64,000 bases of DNA from Rhodobacteraceae bacterium IMCC1335 (GCA_039640495.1 CP046864.1:2108001-2172000); one strand, 5' to 3'; positions 1-10,088 are shown, counted from the stretch's first letter. The notes: generated by a model from the sequence alone, not told the origin. Program-made: numbers and translations.

Positions 1-630
1 GGGGTGCAACCCGTCATTTTAGACCCGACAACAGGCGAAGAAATCACCTCAACCGAAGCCGAGGGCGTTTTGTGCATCAAAGACAGTTGGCCCGGCCAAA
101 TGCGCAGCGTTTTTGGAGACCATGACCGCTTCGTGAAAACCTATTTCAGCGATTTTAAAGGCTATTACTTTTCAGGAGATGGCTGCCGGCGCGATGCCGA
201 TGGCTATTACTGGATCACAGGGCGCGTTGACGATGTGATCAATGTCTCAGGTCACCGTATGGGTACAGCTGAGGTGGAAAGCGCATTGGTTGCCCACCCA
301 AAAGTGTCGGAAGCTGCTGTTGTCGGCTATCCGCATGATATCAAAGGCCAAGGCATTTATTGTTACGTCACGCTGATGAGTGGGGAAGCGCCAAACGAGG
401 AATTGCGCAGCGAATTGCGCCAATGGGTGCGTAAAGAAATCGGCCCCATCGCTTCGCCTGATTTAGTGCAATGGGCCCCGGGTCTGCCAAAAACCCGTTC
501 AGGAAAAATTATGCGCCGGATTTTGCGCAAAATCGCCGAGAATGACTATGGCAGTTTGGGAGATACCTCAACCTTGGCAGAGCCAGCGGTTGTTGATGAA
601 CTGATCGAAAACCGGATGAATCGCGGATAA
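1..630 (+). CDS. acsA: Acetyl-CoA synthetase, C-terminal part (5' end outside window)
   Basis: This is the last ~210 residues of an acetyl/propionyl-CoA synthetase, which turns acetate, ATP and CoA into acetyl-CoA in the cytoplasm. The reading frame is open to base 1, so the start lies upstream; the GTG at base 4 is just an internal valine. Seen in the sequence: the adenylate-forming signature [17 protein letters not shown], the hinge region [19 protein letters not shown], and the C-terminal lysine loop [10 protein letters not shown], whose last-but-two lysine is the catalytic and acetylation-controlled residue in Acs. The hinge and C-terminal motifs fit AcsA better than medium- or long-chain ligases, but PrpE cannot be ruled out from this fragment. 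Confidence 0.9.
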   Translation, partial: GVQPVILDPTTGEEITSTEAEGVLCIKDSWPGQMRSVFGDHDRFVKTYFSDFKGYYFSGDGCRRDADGYYWITGRVDDVINVSGHRMGTAEVESALVAHPKVSEAAVVGYPHDIKGQGIYCYVTLMSGEAPNEELRSELRQWVRKEIGPIASPDLVQWAPGLPKTRSGKIMRRILRKIAENDYGSLGDTSTLAEPAVVDELIENRMNRG

Positions 631-862
631 AAAAATTGCAAAGGGGCTTAGGCAAATCATTACCTGCGTTTTTTGTGCCCGAAAAGCGCTTTGCGGAGCC
701 CCTCTCGGGTGCAATGGCCCTGCGCCTGTGATTGATTGCAACTGTTGAGCACCCTTCAGACCGGGATCGGGTGGGGTTTGCCGCACCGGAACAGTTTTAG
801 CTTCAGTCGCTCGAAAAAGTTACATAAAAAAAGACCAGTAAGTACATATAAATAAGTATTTT

Positions 863-2428
863 TTAATCATTTATTAAAGATCTCAACGCTGTTTTCAAAA
901 CTTTCCCATAATTATTCTTGGGTAACTCGGATACAAAGATATACTCTTTTGGACGTTTAAAACGCGCAATCCGGTCAAGGCAGAATTGATCCAACGCGCT
1001 TTTCGAAACGCTATGTGATGGCCAAGGCACCACAAAGGCAATCACCTCTTCCCCCCAATCAGAATGCCTGCGGCCAATAACGGATACTTCGCAAATGCTG
1101 GGATGATGCAGCAAAACCTCTTCAACCTCTCGGGGGTAGATATTGCTACCCCCCGAAATAATCACGTCTTTGGACCGATCTATCAATGTTAAGTAGCCCG
1201 CCTTATCCAATTTCCCCATATCACCGGTCAAAAGCCACCCATTCTTGAACGCCGCTTGCGTGGCTTGTGGATCTTTCCAATATCCAGACATCACCGGAGC
1301 GCCCTTCACGGCGATCTCGCCAACCTGCCCTAGCGATGCAACCTCTCCCTCACGATCAAAAAGTTGTAGCTCAACAACCGATTGCGCCCGCCCTACGGAC
1401 GATAGACGCGCTTGCCATCCCGCTGTTTCACGATCGGAAATATCCGCGCGAGACAGCGCGGTTATAGCCATTGGGCATTCTCCCTGACCATAAATTTGAA
1501 TGAAAATTGGGCCAAAACAGGCAGTGGCATCCACGATATCGCTCAAATACATGGGACCGCCGCCATAAATAACGCTGCGCAAACCCGAAACTTTGCCAGG
1601 CGTGTGTTGCGCGGCCTTGGTCATGCGTTTGACCATTGTCGGCGCAGCGAACAGATGGGCCCGTTGAAAAAAATTAGCCAATTCAAAAATTTCAAGCGGA
1701 TCAAACCCACCGGAACGTGGAAAGACATGCTGCGCGCCCTTCAAGACATGCATTACATTATAAAGCCCCGCCCCATGGGAAAGAGGCGCTGCATAAATCG
1801 CTGAATCTTGTACGCTCACAGCATCCACATCGGCAAAATAACCCAGCGCCATCGCCTGTAGCATCCCATGCGTAATCATCACGCCTTTGGGCTTTCCCGT
1901 TGTTCCAGAGGTGTAAAAAAGCCACGCCAGATCGCAGCTGCTACGGGCGGTGATGTTTTGAAATAACCCCATTTCAGTGGCTTGCCTGATGCCCATATCA
2001 GGCGCCAGCTGTTTCAAAGCTTCATCAAGCATATTTGGCGCGACAGCAACATAGGTAATTGCAAGCGATTCTGCCGCGCTGTCCTGTTGCAATGTTGCGA
2101 CGATTTCAGGCTCACAGAACAGCACCAGTGCCTCAGAATGTTCCAATATCCAAATCAATTCTTTGGGGTGCAGCTTTGCATTGATTGGCACAACAACCGC
2201 CCCAGCCTGCCAGATGCCATAAATCAAACGCAAGTAATCAGGTTGGTTTTTCATAAATACTGCAACCCGATCCCCTGGTAGAACGGCATTTACGCGCAGC
2301 CAATCAGCGATGCGACCGCAGGAGCCTGCAAACTGGCTGTAAGTTGCAACGGTATCTTTGCCCCAAAATAAGGCTGGCCGCTCGGGGGCAGCGCGGGCCT
2401 GCCGGTCTAACCAAACTGCCAAATTCAT
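863..2428 (-). CDS. AMP-dependent acyl-CoA ligase of unknown chain specificity
   Basis: About 521 residues of the adenylate-forming (ANL) family, activating a carboxylic acid to its CoA thioester. Motifs: P-loop WLFYTSGTTGKPKGVMITH, the aspartate motif LLTGDMGKLDKAGYLTLIDR, the hinge KDVIISGGSNIYPREVEE, and the C-terminal lysine loop NNYGKVLKTALR. The start at 2428 (MNLAVWLDRQ) is preferred over an upstream ATG at 2491 because AAGGAAAA sits just before it and family members begin near here. It is transcribed away from accB, with which it shares a ~250-base divergent promoter region. The substrate is not readable; fatty, aryl or dicarboxylic acids are all possible. Confidence 0.85.
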   Translation of the reverse strand: MNLAVWLDRQARAAPERPALFWGKDTVATYSQFAGSCGRIADWLRVNAVLPGDRVAVFMKNQPDYLRLIYGIWQAGAVVVPINAKLHPKELIWILEHSEALVLFCEPEIVATLQQDSAAESLAITYVAVAPNMLDEALKQLAPDMGIRQATEMGLFQNITARSSCDLAWLFYTSGTTGKPKGVMITHGMLQAMALGYFADVDAVSVQDSAIYAAPLSHGAGLYNVMHVLKGAQHVFPRSGGFDPLEIFELANFFQRAHLFAAPTMVKRMTKAAQHTPGKVSGLRSVIYGGGPMYLSDIVDATACFGPIFIQIYGQGECPMAITALSRADISDRETAGWQARLSSVGRAQSVVELQLFDREGEVASLGQVGEIAVKGAPVMSGYWKDPQATQAAFKNGWLLTGDMGKLDKAGYLTLIDRSKDVIISGGSNIYPREVEEVLLHHPSICEVSVIGRRHSDWGEEVIAFVVPWPSHSVSKSALDQFCLDRIARFKRPKEYIFVSELPKNNYGKVLKTALRSLIND

Positions 2429-2679
2429 GGGTTTTCCTTTTCTTCCCTTTAACCAATCAACTGATGCGTTTCTAGCCTCAAATTGGCGCAAAATTCGACG
2501 CGTTCAACGGCTTTTGTCTCTTCAACGCACTTTCATCCCCTCAAAATCTGCGAAAAATAGTACAAAACTGCATTTTCCTGACAACAATCGTAAATCCATT
2601 TCTTTTCACCCAGCACCGCATGACGTATAGTCATAGAAACGAGGCCAAGAGCAGGCTAAAAACAAAGAATGAGGGAAAC

Positions 2680-3186
2680 ATGACAACGCAAAAACGCAAG
2701 GATGATATTGCTTTTATAGAAGGTCTCGCCGACCTTTTAGAGCGCCAAGACCTTAGCGAGATTGAGGTTTTACGAGAATATGGCGCCGATGATAGCTTGA
2801 ACGTGCGCGTATCGCGAACCGCATCGGCTGCGATGGTCCCGGCGGCACCGATCATGCAACAGGTTGCCGCGCCTACGCCACACGCCCCTGCCGCTGCTGC
2901 TGCCGCAACGGAGTCAAATAACACCACAGACGCATCAGATCCTGCAAGCCATCCCGGAGCGGTAACCTGTCCAATGGTGGGTACGATTTATATGCAAGCA
3001 GAGCCTGGCGCGCCGGCCTTCATTTCAACCGGCGCTCAAATTAACGAAGGCGACACATTGATGATCGTCGAGGCCATGAAAACCATGAACCATATTCCAG
3101 CCCCAAAATCTGGAACAATCAAGCGCATTTTCGTTGAGGATGGCGCCGCCGTCGAATTTGGAACGCCGCTGGTCATTATCGAGTAA
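2680..3186 (+). CDS. accB: Biotin carboxyl carrier protein of acetyl-CoA carboxylase
   Basis: 168-residue BCCP carrying the biotin that shuttles CO2 between AccC and the carboxyltransferase in the first step of fatty acid synthesis. The C-terminal biotinyl domain has the canonical [11 protein letters not shown] motif (the lysine is biotinylated), and the preceding stretch is a flexible Ala/Pro-rich linker ([22 protein letters not shown]). The start at 2680 is chosen because GAGGGAAAC precedes it; an ATG 60 bases upstream would add a basic tail not typical of the family. It is followed after 9 bases by accC, the usual accBC pair. Confidence 0.95.
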   Translation: MTTQKRKDDIAFIEGLADLLERQDLSEIEVLREYGADDSLNVRVSRTASAAMVPAAPIMQQVAAPTPHAPAAAAAATESNNTTDASDPASHPGAVTCPMVGTIYMQAEPGAPAFISTGAQINEGDTLMIVEAMKTMNHIPAPKSGTIKRIFVEDGAAVEFGTPLVIIE

Positions 3187-3195
3187 GGCGGTTTG

Positions 3196-4550
3196 ATGTT
3201 TGAAAAAGTACTTATTGCAAATCGGGGCGAAATCGCGCTGCGGATCATCAGAGCCTGCCGTGAAATGGGTATAAAATCAGTGGCTGTGCATTCCACTGCG
3301 GATAGCGATGCGATGCATGTGCGAATGGCGGATGAATCGGTTTGTATTGGGCCACCCAGCAGTGGCGCGAGTTATTTATCCGTACCAGCGATTATCTCAG
3401 CCTGTGAGATCACTGGCGCCCAGGCCATTCACCCCGGCTACGGCTTTCTTTCGGAGAATGCGCAATTCGTTCAAATCGTAGAGGATCATGATTTAACTTT
3501 TATTGGCCCAACCGCAGAGCATATTCGCATCATGGGGGATAAGATTTCAGCCAAAGACACGATGAAAGCCCTCGGCGTGCCCTGCGTACCTGGTTCAGAT
3601 GGCGGCGTTGCAACCTTGCAAGAGGCCTATCGCATTGGCGCAGAGTTTGGCTATCCAGTAATTATCAAAGCCACCGCGGGGGCGGAGGGCGCGGCATGAA
3701 AGTTGCCCAAAACGAAGCCGGGATGGAACAAGCATTTATGACCGCTCGCGCAGAAGGCAAAGCGGCTTTTGGCAATGATGAGGTTTACATAGAAAAATAT
3801 CTTACGACTCCGCGCCATATTGAAATTCAAGTATTTGGCGATGGAAAAGGCAAAGCGGTTCATCTTGGTGAAAGAGATTGCTCGTTACAGCGGCGGCACC
3901 AAAAAGTATTCGAAGAGGCCCCCGGCCCCTCTATCTCAGCTGAAGAACGCGCCGCGATCGGAAAAGTATGCGCCGACGCCGTTGCTAAGATAAATTATAT
4001 TGGCGCTGGAACCATTGAATTTTTATACGAAAATGGCGCCTTTTACTTCATCGAAATGAACACGCGTTTGCAAGTTGAACATCCGGTGACGGAGGCCATT
4101 TTTGGCGTGGATCTGGTGCGCGAACAAATTCGCGTTGCTAGCGGGCTTGAGATGAGCTTTTCGCAATCAGACTTAAATATTGATGGGCACGCTATAGAAG
4201 TGCGGATCAACGCAGAAAAACTGCCCAACTTTTCACCCTGCCCCGGTAAAATCACAGCCTATCATGCCCCTGGCGGATTGGGTGTGCGCATGGATAGCGC
4301 GCTTTACGCTGGCTATTCCATTCCGCCCTATTACGACAGTCTGATTGGAAAACTCATCGTGCATGGGCGCGACCGCCCGGAAGCATTGGCGCGTCTAAGC
4401 CGCGCCTTGGCTGAGTTGATCGTTGATGGTGTTGACTCAACCATTCCACTTTTTGAAGCACTTCTGAACGCGCAAGAGGTTTTGAGTGGAGATTACAATA
4501 TTCACTGGCTGGAGGATTGGTTGGAATCGCAGGATTTTGACCAGCGTTAA
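3196..4550 (+). pseudogene. accC: Biotin carboxylase accC, interrupted by a one-base frameshift
   Basis: Biotin carboxylase subunit of acetyl-CoA carboxylase (ATP-grasp), which carboxylates the biotin on AccB. The N-terminal half ([17 protein letters not shown]..., [10 protein letters not shown]) is read from 3196 and the C-terminal half (EKYL, ERDCSLQRRHQK, EMNTRLQVEHPVTE, VRINAE) in the next frame from about 3684. The break falls in the glycine-rich ATP loop: the family sequence is [11 protein letters not shown], and adding one G to the five-G run at 3678-3682 restores exactly that, giving ~450 residues, the normal length. Everything else looks intact and there is no second accC in the window. 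Because the gene is normally essential, a base-calling or assembly error in the G run is more likely than a real mutation. Confidence 0.9.
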
Positions 4551-4651
4551 CAATGTTAGGAATATTCGGCACAGCAAAGCCCTTCATTTTGACAAGAAGT
4601 GACCGCATAGGCACGCGGCTTGGAGCGCTGAAATAAGGGGCGATACGCGTA

Positions 4652-5296
4652 ATGGCAGATGACGCTTTTGCCCCTGAATTTTTGCTACAAGCTTATCGAC
4701 AAGGCGTTTTTCCAATGTCGGAGGGACGGAATGATCCAGATATATTCTGGGTTGATCCAAAGTTTCGTGGCATATTTCCGTTGGATAATTATCATATCTC
4801 GCGTAGTTTAGGCCGCAGGATCCGTCAGGAAAATTACGAAATTCGGATCAATTCAGCCTTTCCAGACGTTATGCAAGCCTGCGCTGAGCGCAGCGAAACT
4901 TGGATCAACACGCGGATTTTTAACCTCTACTGCGAATTGGCCAGATTGGGCCATGCCCATTCCTTGGAAGTCTGGCAAAAGGGTAGGATGGCCGGAGGTG
5001 TTTATGGGCTAACGATCGGAGCTGCCTTTTTTGGTGAAAGCATGTTTTCTAGGCAGACGGATGGATCAAAAATCGCGCTGGCTTATCTTATCCATCGATT
5101 GAAGCACACAGGATTTAAGCTTTTTGACACTCAATTTATAACGCCGCATTTGCAATCTCTGGGAGCCATCGAAATCAGCCGCGCCGATTATCATCAAAAG
5201 TTGCGCCATGCCCTGCAGGAAAATGGCGATTTTTTAAACAGACATTATTCTGTAGATGCTTCAGACATTGCGCAGCGCAAAACCCAAACATCATAA
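4652..5296 (+). CDS. aat: Leucyl/phenylalanyl-tRNA--protein transferase
   Basis: 214-residue cytoplasmic enzyme that adds Leu or Phe from aminoacyl-tRNA to proteins with N-terminal Lys/Arg, marking them for ClpS/ClpAP degradation. Diagnostic stretches are GVFPMS, FWVDPKFRGIFPLDNYHISRS, GHAHSLEVW, GGVYGLTIGAAFFGESMFS and FDTQFITPHLQSLGA. Length fits the family. It lies 101 bases after accC, and its last 52 bases overlap the 3' end of the convergent DUF2155 gene. A possible ribosome site AAGGGGCG lies about 15 bases before the ATG, rather far. Confidence 0.95.
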   Translation: MADDAFAPEFLLQAYRQGVFPMSEGRNDPDIFWVDPKFRGIFPLDNYHISRSLGRRIRQENYEIRINSAFPDVMQACAERSETWINTRIFNLYCELARLGHAHSLEVWQKGRMAGGVYGLTIGAAFFGESMFSRQTDGSKIALAYLIHRLKHTGFKLFDTQFITPHLQSLGAIEISRADYHQKLRHALQENGDFLNRHYSVDASDIAQRKTQTS

Positions 5297-5628
5297 CGTC
5301 GGTGATCCAGTGGATTTAAGGCCGGTGACGAGGCCACCATCCACCCCATAAATACTGGCGGTTGAAGCGGATCCTCAGAAATTGTGATATAAGCAAATGC
5401 ATCGCCCATCGGATTATCGACTGGATAGCGACATTCGGAGAGTGCCACATTCAAGGCGCCAAGATCAAAAGAAGACCCGGCGCGTAGCGGAAAATCTTGT
5501 ATGTCGCCGCTGACTTTGTCTAATCCGCGAAGTACCGCCCCATCTGCCGTTTGCACGGCGGATTGCGCCTGCCCATCCTGGGGAAAAATAGCGAACCCGA
5601 TCAAAAAGCCAAAAAAGCCAAACCGCAT
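5245..5628 (-). CDS. DUF2155 domain protein, secreted
   Basis: 127-residue small protein with an N-terminal signal peptide (MRFGFFGFLIGFAIFPQDGQAQ, predicted cleavage after AQA) and a DUF2155 body (LRGLDKVSGDIQDF, FGAL-like core, ECRYPVDNPMGDAFAYI, PPVFMGWMVASSPALNPLDH, YDVWVLRC). Two cysteines (in ECRY and LRC) may form a disulfide in the periplasm. Function is unknown. Its ATG overlaps the mlaD stop codon (TGATG), so the two are translationally coupled, suggesting a cell-envelope role. The 3' end overlaps the convergent aat gene. Confidence 0.85.
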   Translation of the reverse strand: MRFGFFGFLIGFAIFPQDGQAQSAVQTADGAVLRGLDKVSGDIQDFPLRAGSSFDLGALNVALSECRYPVDNPMGDAFAYITISEDPLQPPVFMGWMVASSPALNPLDHRRYDVWVLRCAMSEASTE

Positions 5629-6074
5629 CAGTTTTGGCCGCTAGACACGAACTTCAACAACAATTGAATCAAGCTAACCGAGCCTTGCGTGTCAATAATC
5701 TCATCGCCAGCCTCTAAATAATCCAACGAGGCACCAGGGATCACTTCGATAAAACTGCCGCCCAAAAGGCCTTCTGAAGCCACAGCCAAAGCACTGTCAT
5801 CTGGAATTCGAACGTCATTTCTAACCGACAGGATAGATTCAGCGCGGTAAGTTTCGGAATTCAATTTCAAATCGCTAATCGTTCCAATTTTCACACCCGC
5901 TAGGCGAATGTCAGTGCCAACACTGATCCCCTCTGCCGAGCGGAAAGAGGCCGATATCGGGTATGAAGAAGATGATCCGGACAATCCGGTTGATTGCGCT
6001 AGGAATACCGCAAACCCCACCGCGAGGGCTAAAACCACCCCGCCAACGGCAATTTCAAGACGGTTCTCAGACAT
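5628..6074 (-). CDS. mlaD: MlaD/MCE-family lipid transport protein
   Basis: About 148 residues: a single N-terminal membrane anchor (IAVGGVVLALAVGFAVFLA) and one MCE domain (YPISASFRSAEGISVGTDIRLAGVKIG, then LLGGSFIEVIPG). In the Mla system MlaD is the periplasmic ring component that passes phospholipids between the outer membrane and the MlaFE transporter. No mlaE, mlaF or mlaC lies here, so the partners are elsewhere. Start at 6074 (MSENRLEIAV) is chosen because GGAGAG precedes it and the upstream start at 6107 would run into the NDUFA12-like gene. It is 14 bases downstream of that gene and overlaps the next by one base. Confidence 0.85.
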   Translation of the reverse strand: MSENRLEIAVGGVVLALAVGFAVFLAQSTGLSGSSSSYPISASFRSAEGISVGTDIRLAGVKIGTISDLKLNSETYRAESILSVRNDVRIPDDSALAVASEGLLGGSFIEVIPGASLDYLEAGDEIIDTQGSVSLIQLLLKFVSSGQN

Positions 6075-6088
6075 GCTAGAGCTCTCCG

Positions 6089-6475
6089 TTACCCTTCTGG
6101 TTGCCACGCTTCATAATCTTGTGCGGGCTTGGGGGACTGGAGGCGTAAGGATCCTGCCGGGGCATAGGCAGATTGCGTGCCCGTTAAATTTTCTTGATGC
6201 GCCTTTTCCCAAGTTTTACGCTTTAACGGCGCAACATTGGGAGGATCGTTCCAAGTATGATGAAGCCATCCATGCCAATCAGGGCTAACCCGACTGGCTT
6301 CGATTTCTCCGTTAAAAATAACCCACCGGCGGCTATCATCAGCATTTTGGTAATAGGTATTGCCCTGCCCATCCATGCCCACTTTAAGCCCCTTGCGCCA
6401 TGTAAACAGCTGCGTGTTTAAGGTTTGACCATGCCACCACGTAATCGCCCTTAGCAGGCTTTTCAAAACACCCAT
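6089..6475 (-). CDS. NDUFA12-family NADH:ubiquinone oxidoreductase accessory subunit
   Basis: About 128 residues of the NDUFA12/B17.2 family, an accessory subunit of respiratory complex I found in alphaproteobacteria and mitochondria. Recognised by [59 protein letters not shown] and [24 protein letters not shown]. The C-terminal tail is Pro/Gln/Ala-rich and variable. Start at 6475 has GGAG at a normal distance; an ATG four codons upstream is less well placed. It is the first gene of the NDUFA12-mlaD-DUF2155 unit. Confidence 0.9.
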   Translation of the reverse strand: MGVLKSLLRAITWWHGQTLNTQLFTWRKGLKVGMDGQGNTYYQNADDSRRWVIFNGEIEASRVSPDWHGWLHHTWNDPPNVAPLKRKTWEKAHQENLTGTQSAYAPAGSLRLQSPKPAQDYEAWQPEG

Positions 6476-6575
6476 GACACTCTCCAAATCGCAAATAATC
6501 TCATTTACCCGAACGCTCTATAAGGTTGCACCCTAAAGGTAAATAACCGAATTCGCGCGCCCCATAACTCTAACC

Positions 6576-7841
6576 CTACCCAGCAGTTGCCGATTCTTTT
6601 TTAGCATCAGAATAAATCATCAAAGGCGCCACATCGGAATTAACCGAATCTTCATTCACAACAACCTCTTGAACCTCGTCCATACCTGGCAAATCAAACA
6701 TCGTATCCAGCAAGATATCTTCTAGGATTGAGCGCAATCCGCGGGCGCCAGTTTTACGCTTGATCGCCCGTTGTGCGATTGCATCGAGCGCTTCATCGGT
6801 GAATGTCAGGTTTGTTTCCTCCAGCTCAAACAAGCGCTGATATTGCTTCACCAACGCATTTTTAGGCTGAGTCAAAATCGTGACTAGCGCGTCTTGATCC
6901 AGGTCTTCTAGCGTCGCCAAAACGGGCAAACGCCCCACAAATTCGGGAATAAGACCAAATTTCAGAAGATCTTCGGGTTCTAAATCTTGAAAGACCTCAC
7001 CCACACCGCGCTCATCATTATCGCGCACATCGGCGCCAAACCCCATCGCGCTGCCTTTGCCACGCTGCGCAATAATCTTATCCAACCCAGCGAAAGCGCC
7101 ACCGCAAATGAATAAAATATTGGTCGTATCCACTTGTAAAAACTCTTGCTGCGGATGCTTTCGGCCCCCTTGCGGAGGCACACTTGCAACAGTACCCTCC
7201 ATAAGCTTCAGCAAAGCTTGTTGAACCCCCTCACCCGACACATCCCGGGTGATCGATGGATTTTCAGATTTCCGGGTGATTTTATCAACTTCATCGATGT
7301 AAACGATGCCGCGCTGGGCACGTTCAACATTATATTCAGACGCTTGCAGAAGCTTCAAAATAATATTTTCGACATCCTCCCCCACATAGCCGGCTTCAGT
7401 CAGAGTGGTTGCATCCGCCATTGTGAAGGGCACTTCTAGAATCCGTGCCAAGGTCTGGGCAAGCAAGGTTTTGCCGCAGCCAGTTGGACCGATCAGCAAA
7501 ATGTTGGATTTTGACAATTCGATATCGCCCGATTTAGCAGCGTGATTCAAACGTTTATAATGGTTGTGAACCGCCACCGATAAGACACGTTTGGCAACGC
7601 TTTGACCAATCACATAATCGTCAAGGACGCCGCAAATTTCGCGCGGCGTTGGAACCCCTTCTGAGGATTTCAAACCCGAGCTTTTGGTTTCCTCGCGGAT
7701 AATATCCATGCAGAGCTCGACGCATTCGTCACAGATGAACACCGTCGGACCAGCGATCAGCTTTCGCACCTCATGCTGGCTTTTACCGCAGAAGCTGCAA
7801 TAAAGAGTATTTTTGTTTTCACCACCGGAATTTGATGCCAT
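6576..7841 (-). CDS. clpX: ATP-dependent Clp protease ATP-binding subunit ClpX
   Basis: 421-residue AAA+ unfoldase that recognises tagged proteins and threads them into ClpP. N-terminal zinc-binding domain has C15, C18, C37 and C40 ([17 protein letters not shown]). Walker A is [12 protein letters not shown] near residue 120, Walker B is [10 protein letters not shown], the pore loop is GYVGEDVEN, and the C-terminal domain has the arginine-sensor region [14 protein letters not shown]. The IGF-like loop region that docks on ClpP is present. It lies 149 bases downstream of clpP on the same strand, the usual clpP-clpX order; a 14-base palindrome lies between them. Confidence 0.97.
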   Translation of the reverse strand: MASNSGGENKNTLYCSFCGKSQHEVRKLIAGPTVFICDECVELCMDIIREETKSSGLKSSEGVPTPREICGVLDDYVIGQSVAKRVLSVAVHNHYKRLNHAAKSGDIELSKSNILLIGPTGCGKTLLAQTLARILEVPFTMADATTLTEAGYVGEDVENIILKLLQASEYNVERAQRGIVYIDEVDKITRKSENPSITRDVSGEGVQQALLKLMEGTVASVPPQGGRKHPQQEFLQVDTTNILFICGGAFAGLDKIIAQRGKGSAMGFGADVRDNDERGVGEVFQDLEPEDLLKFGLIPEFVGRLPVLATLEDLDQDALVTILTQPKNALVKQYQRLFELEETNLTFTDEALDAIAQRAIKRKTGARGLRSILEDILLDTMFDLPGMDEVQEVVVNEDSVNSDVAPLMIYSDAKKESATAG

Positions 7842-7903
7842 GTACTACCCTTTTGGATTTTAGAAATCCTAAAAAAACTTTACGCGTCTGCATATAGTGC
7901 CTG

Positions 7904-7917
7904 CTAGCTTAAGCTAG
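7904..7917. promoter_or_regulatory. 14-base perfect palindrome between clpP and clpX
   Basis: CTAGCTTAAGCTAG is perfectly self-complementary and sits 63 bases before the clpX start codon, in the clpP-clpX gap. It could be an operator half-site pair or part of a small hairpin. No known regulator is assigned to it. Confidence 0.35.
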
Positions 7918-7990
7918 GCGTGGCGGCTCTACAATGCCAAAATTTTGCTTCAAACCTCCTGCCTTTGCGGGCGCTGTCACAAGACGAACT

Positions 7991-8617
7991 TTATTCCGCG
8001 TCATCTTTCGCGCGATTGGTCACGATTTCATCAATCAATCCCCAGTCTTTCGCATCTTCGGGTGACATAAAATTATCGCGCTCAAGAGCCGTTTCAACCT
8101 GATCAAGATCTTGGCCGGTATGCGTCACATAGATTTCATTCAGGCGTTTCTTGAGCTTTAATGTTTCTTCAGCGTGTATCATGATATCAGTGGCTTGCCC
8201 CTGATATCCACCCGAGGGTTGGTGCACCATAATCCGACTATTTGGAAGCGAGAAGCGCATGCCTTTTTCACCTGCCGTAAGCAGTAAGGACCCCATTGAA
8301 GCCGCCTGCCCGATCACAAGAGTTGAAACTTTGGGTTTGATATATTGCATCGTATCGTAAATCGACAATCCACTGGTCACTACACCGCCCGGGCTGTTGA
8401 TATACATGCTAATCTCTTTAGAGGGGTTCTCCGCCTCAAGATGTAGCAACTGCGCAACGATCAAGCTGGACATCCCATCATGGACGGGACCGCTGAGAAA
8501 AATGATCCGCTCTTTTAAAAGCCTTGAGAAGATATCATAGGCGCGCTCGCCGCGGCTGGTTTGTTCAACCACCATCGGAACCAAGCTGTTCATATATGTG
8601 TCTAATGGATCTTTCAT
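7991..8617 (-). CDS. clpP: ATP-dependent Clp protease proteolytic subunit ClpP
   Basis: 208-residue serine peptidase forming the 14-mer chamber that degrades proteins delivered by ClpX or ClpA. The catalytic triad is visible: S107 in GQAASMGS, H132 in MVHQPSGG, and D181 in [33 protein letters not shown] is the conserved oxyanion/handle region. The short propeptide ([29 protein letters not shown]) is normal. AGGAAT lies upstream of the ATG. It leads the clpP-clpX pair. Confidence 0.97.
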   Translation of the reverse strand: MKDPLDTYMNSLVPMVVEQTSRGERAYDIFSRLLKERIIFLSGPVHDGMSSLIVAQLLHLEAENPSKEISMYINSPGGVVTSGLSIYDTMQYIKPKVSTLVIGQAASMGSLLLTAGEKGMRFSLPNSRIMVHQPSGGYQGQATDIMIHAEETLKLKKRLNEIYVTHTGQDLDQVETALERDNFMSPEDAKDWGLIDEIVTNRAKDDAE

Positions 8618-8882
8618 TCTGCCCTGCCTATTCCTAAGGATATCTAAGTAATAAGAGTCTTAGTGCTGCAACCCTCGCTCTGCAATAGCTCACGCATATT
8701 AAACCTGCTTGCAAAGCTGGCAACTCGCTTGTTTTAGACAAAACCCACGCTTTTAAGTAACATTTGATGCTCTTAAGCTTCATATGCTTCTAAAACAAAA
8801 GCCAAAACCCGTTTGTTTTTACCGCCTTGAAATCATCCGCTTTCGGATTATCTCTCAAGCAACGGTAATAACGGAATTTTTA

Positions 8883-10088
8883 ATGCAGGCTTGTTCAGGA
8901 TCGCGAAAAGAAGCCCTTGTGCTCTTGAATTCTTTTTTACCAAAAGCTGGAAAATCCTATGCAAAAAATCGAAACTTTGATTTGGGCTCGGGCCAGCATA
9001 AACATGTGTCACAGCTCTCTGCTTTTATAAAACGACGTGTTATAACGGAAGAAGAGGTTTTAAGAAAAGTGCTGTCAGCGCATTCTCTCAACGCGGCTGG
9101 AAAATTCATAGATGAGATTTTTTGGCGCACATATTTCAAAGGATGGCTCGAAAGCAGACCTCATATTTGGGCGCAATACTGCACCGATGTGCAGCACCTA
9201 ACTCATGATTTGCAAACTCAATCGGGCCTGCGCGATCGTTGGGCAGCAGCCTGCCTTGGCGAAACCGGGATAGATTGTTTTGATGCCTGGGCAAAAGAAC
9301 TGGCCGAAACCGGATATCTGCACAATCATGCAAGAATGTGGTTTGCCTCGATCTGGGTTTACACGCTGCAGTTGCCCTGGCAATTGGGTGCTGACTTTTT
9401 TTTGCGGCACCTTCTGGATGGCGATGCTGCCTCAAACACGCTAAGCTGGCGCTGGGTGGTGGGCTTGCATTCTGTTGGGAAAACCTATCTGGCGCGCGCC
9501 GAAAATATTCAACGCTTCACCAATGGCCGCTTCGCCCCCAAAGGATTGGCCCAGGTCGCGCCGCCGCTGAACGACACCGCGCATACGACACGCCCTAAAA
9601 CAATAGACCCACCCAATCGTTACCTAGACGGGCACAAAACTGGCTTCTTGCTTCATTCAGAGGATCTAAATATTGCCCATCTCACTCATCATAGCGATTG
9701 CATCGCATCGGCCGTTTATCGCCCGATTGATACGGACACTATGCTGGTTTCGAACCCGAAATTGCTTGAATTTAACAACGCAACTTTGGATGCGGCGGCA
9801 AAGCACTGGAAACCCAACCTGCTTAATTGCTCAGACGTGGACACCCTTGAAGCGATCTTATCTTGGGCGCTAGAAAACAAATTAGAGCAGATAGTCACAC
9901 CCTATGCTCCGGTAGGAAGTACGTCACAAATGCTTGAAAAAATGAAAAGCTTATTAGGCAATCACGGCATTCAGCTGACGCAAGTGATGCGCGCCTACGA
10001 CATTGTTTCTTGGCCCTATGCCACAAAAGGCTTCTTCAAATTCAGAGAAAAAATTCCGAAAATCTTAACGTCGCTCTCTATGATTTAA
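8883..10088 (+). CDS. Photolyase/cryptochrome-related FAD protein with apparent swapped domain order
   Basis: About 401 residues. The N-terminal ~240 residues match the helical FAD-binding domain of photolyases: NFDLGSGQHKHVSQLSAFIKRRVITEEEV, EIFWRTYFKGWLE, LHNHARMWFASIWVYTLQLPWQLGADFFLRHLLDGDAASNTLSWRWVVGLHS, in the usual order. The usual ~130-residue Rossmann-like antenna domain is missing from the N-terminus. Instead, the C-terminal ~160 residues (about TGFLLHSEDLNIAH to KIPKIL) look like alternating strands and helices, so the antenna-like domain may have been moved to the C-terminus (inference). Start at 8883 is chosen because related proteins begin near here; an ATG at 8784 is also open and no strong ribosome site marks either. 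Its last four bases overlap convergent ribE. Confidence 0.7.
   Translation: MQACSGSRKEALVLLNSFLPKAGKSYAKNRNFDLGSGQHKHVSQLSAFIKRRVITEEEVLRKVLSAHSLNAAGKFIDEIFWRTYFKGWLESRPHIWAQYCTDVQHLTHDLQTQSGLRDRWAAACLGETGIDCFDAWAKELAETGYLHNHARMWFASIWVYTLQLPWQLGADFFLRHLLDGDAASNTLSWRWVVGLHSVGKTYLARAENIQRFTNGRFAPKGLAQVAPPLNDTAHTTRPKTIDPPNRYLDGHKTGFLLHSEDLNIAHLTHHSDCIASAVYRPIDTDTMLVSNPKLLEFNNATLDAAAKHWKPNLLNCSDVDTLEAILSWALENKLEQIVTPYAPVGSTSQMLEKMKSLLGNHGIQLTQVMRAYDIVSWPYATKGFFKFREKIPKILTSLSMI

Noticed and set aside
3696..4550. A separate gene starting at the internal ATG after the accC break
   Set aside because: The translation continues the biotin carboxylase sequence without loss, so it is the second half of accC and not its own gene.
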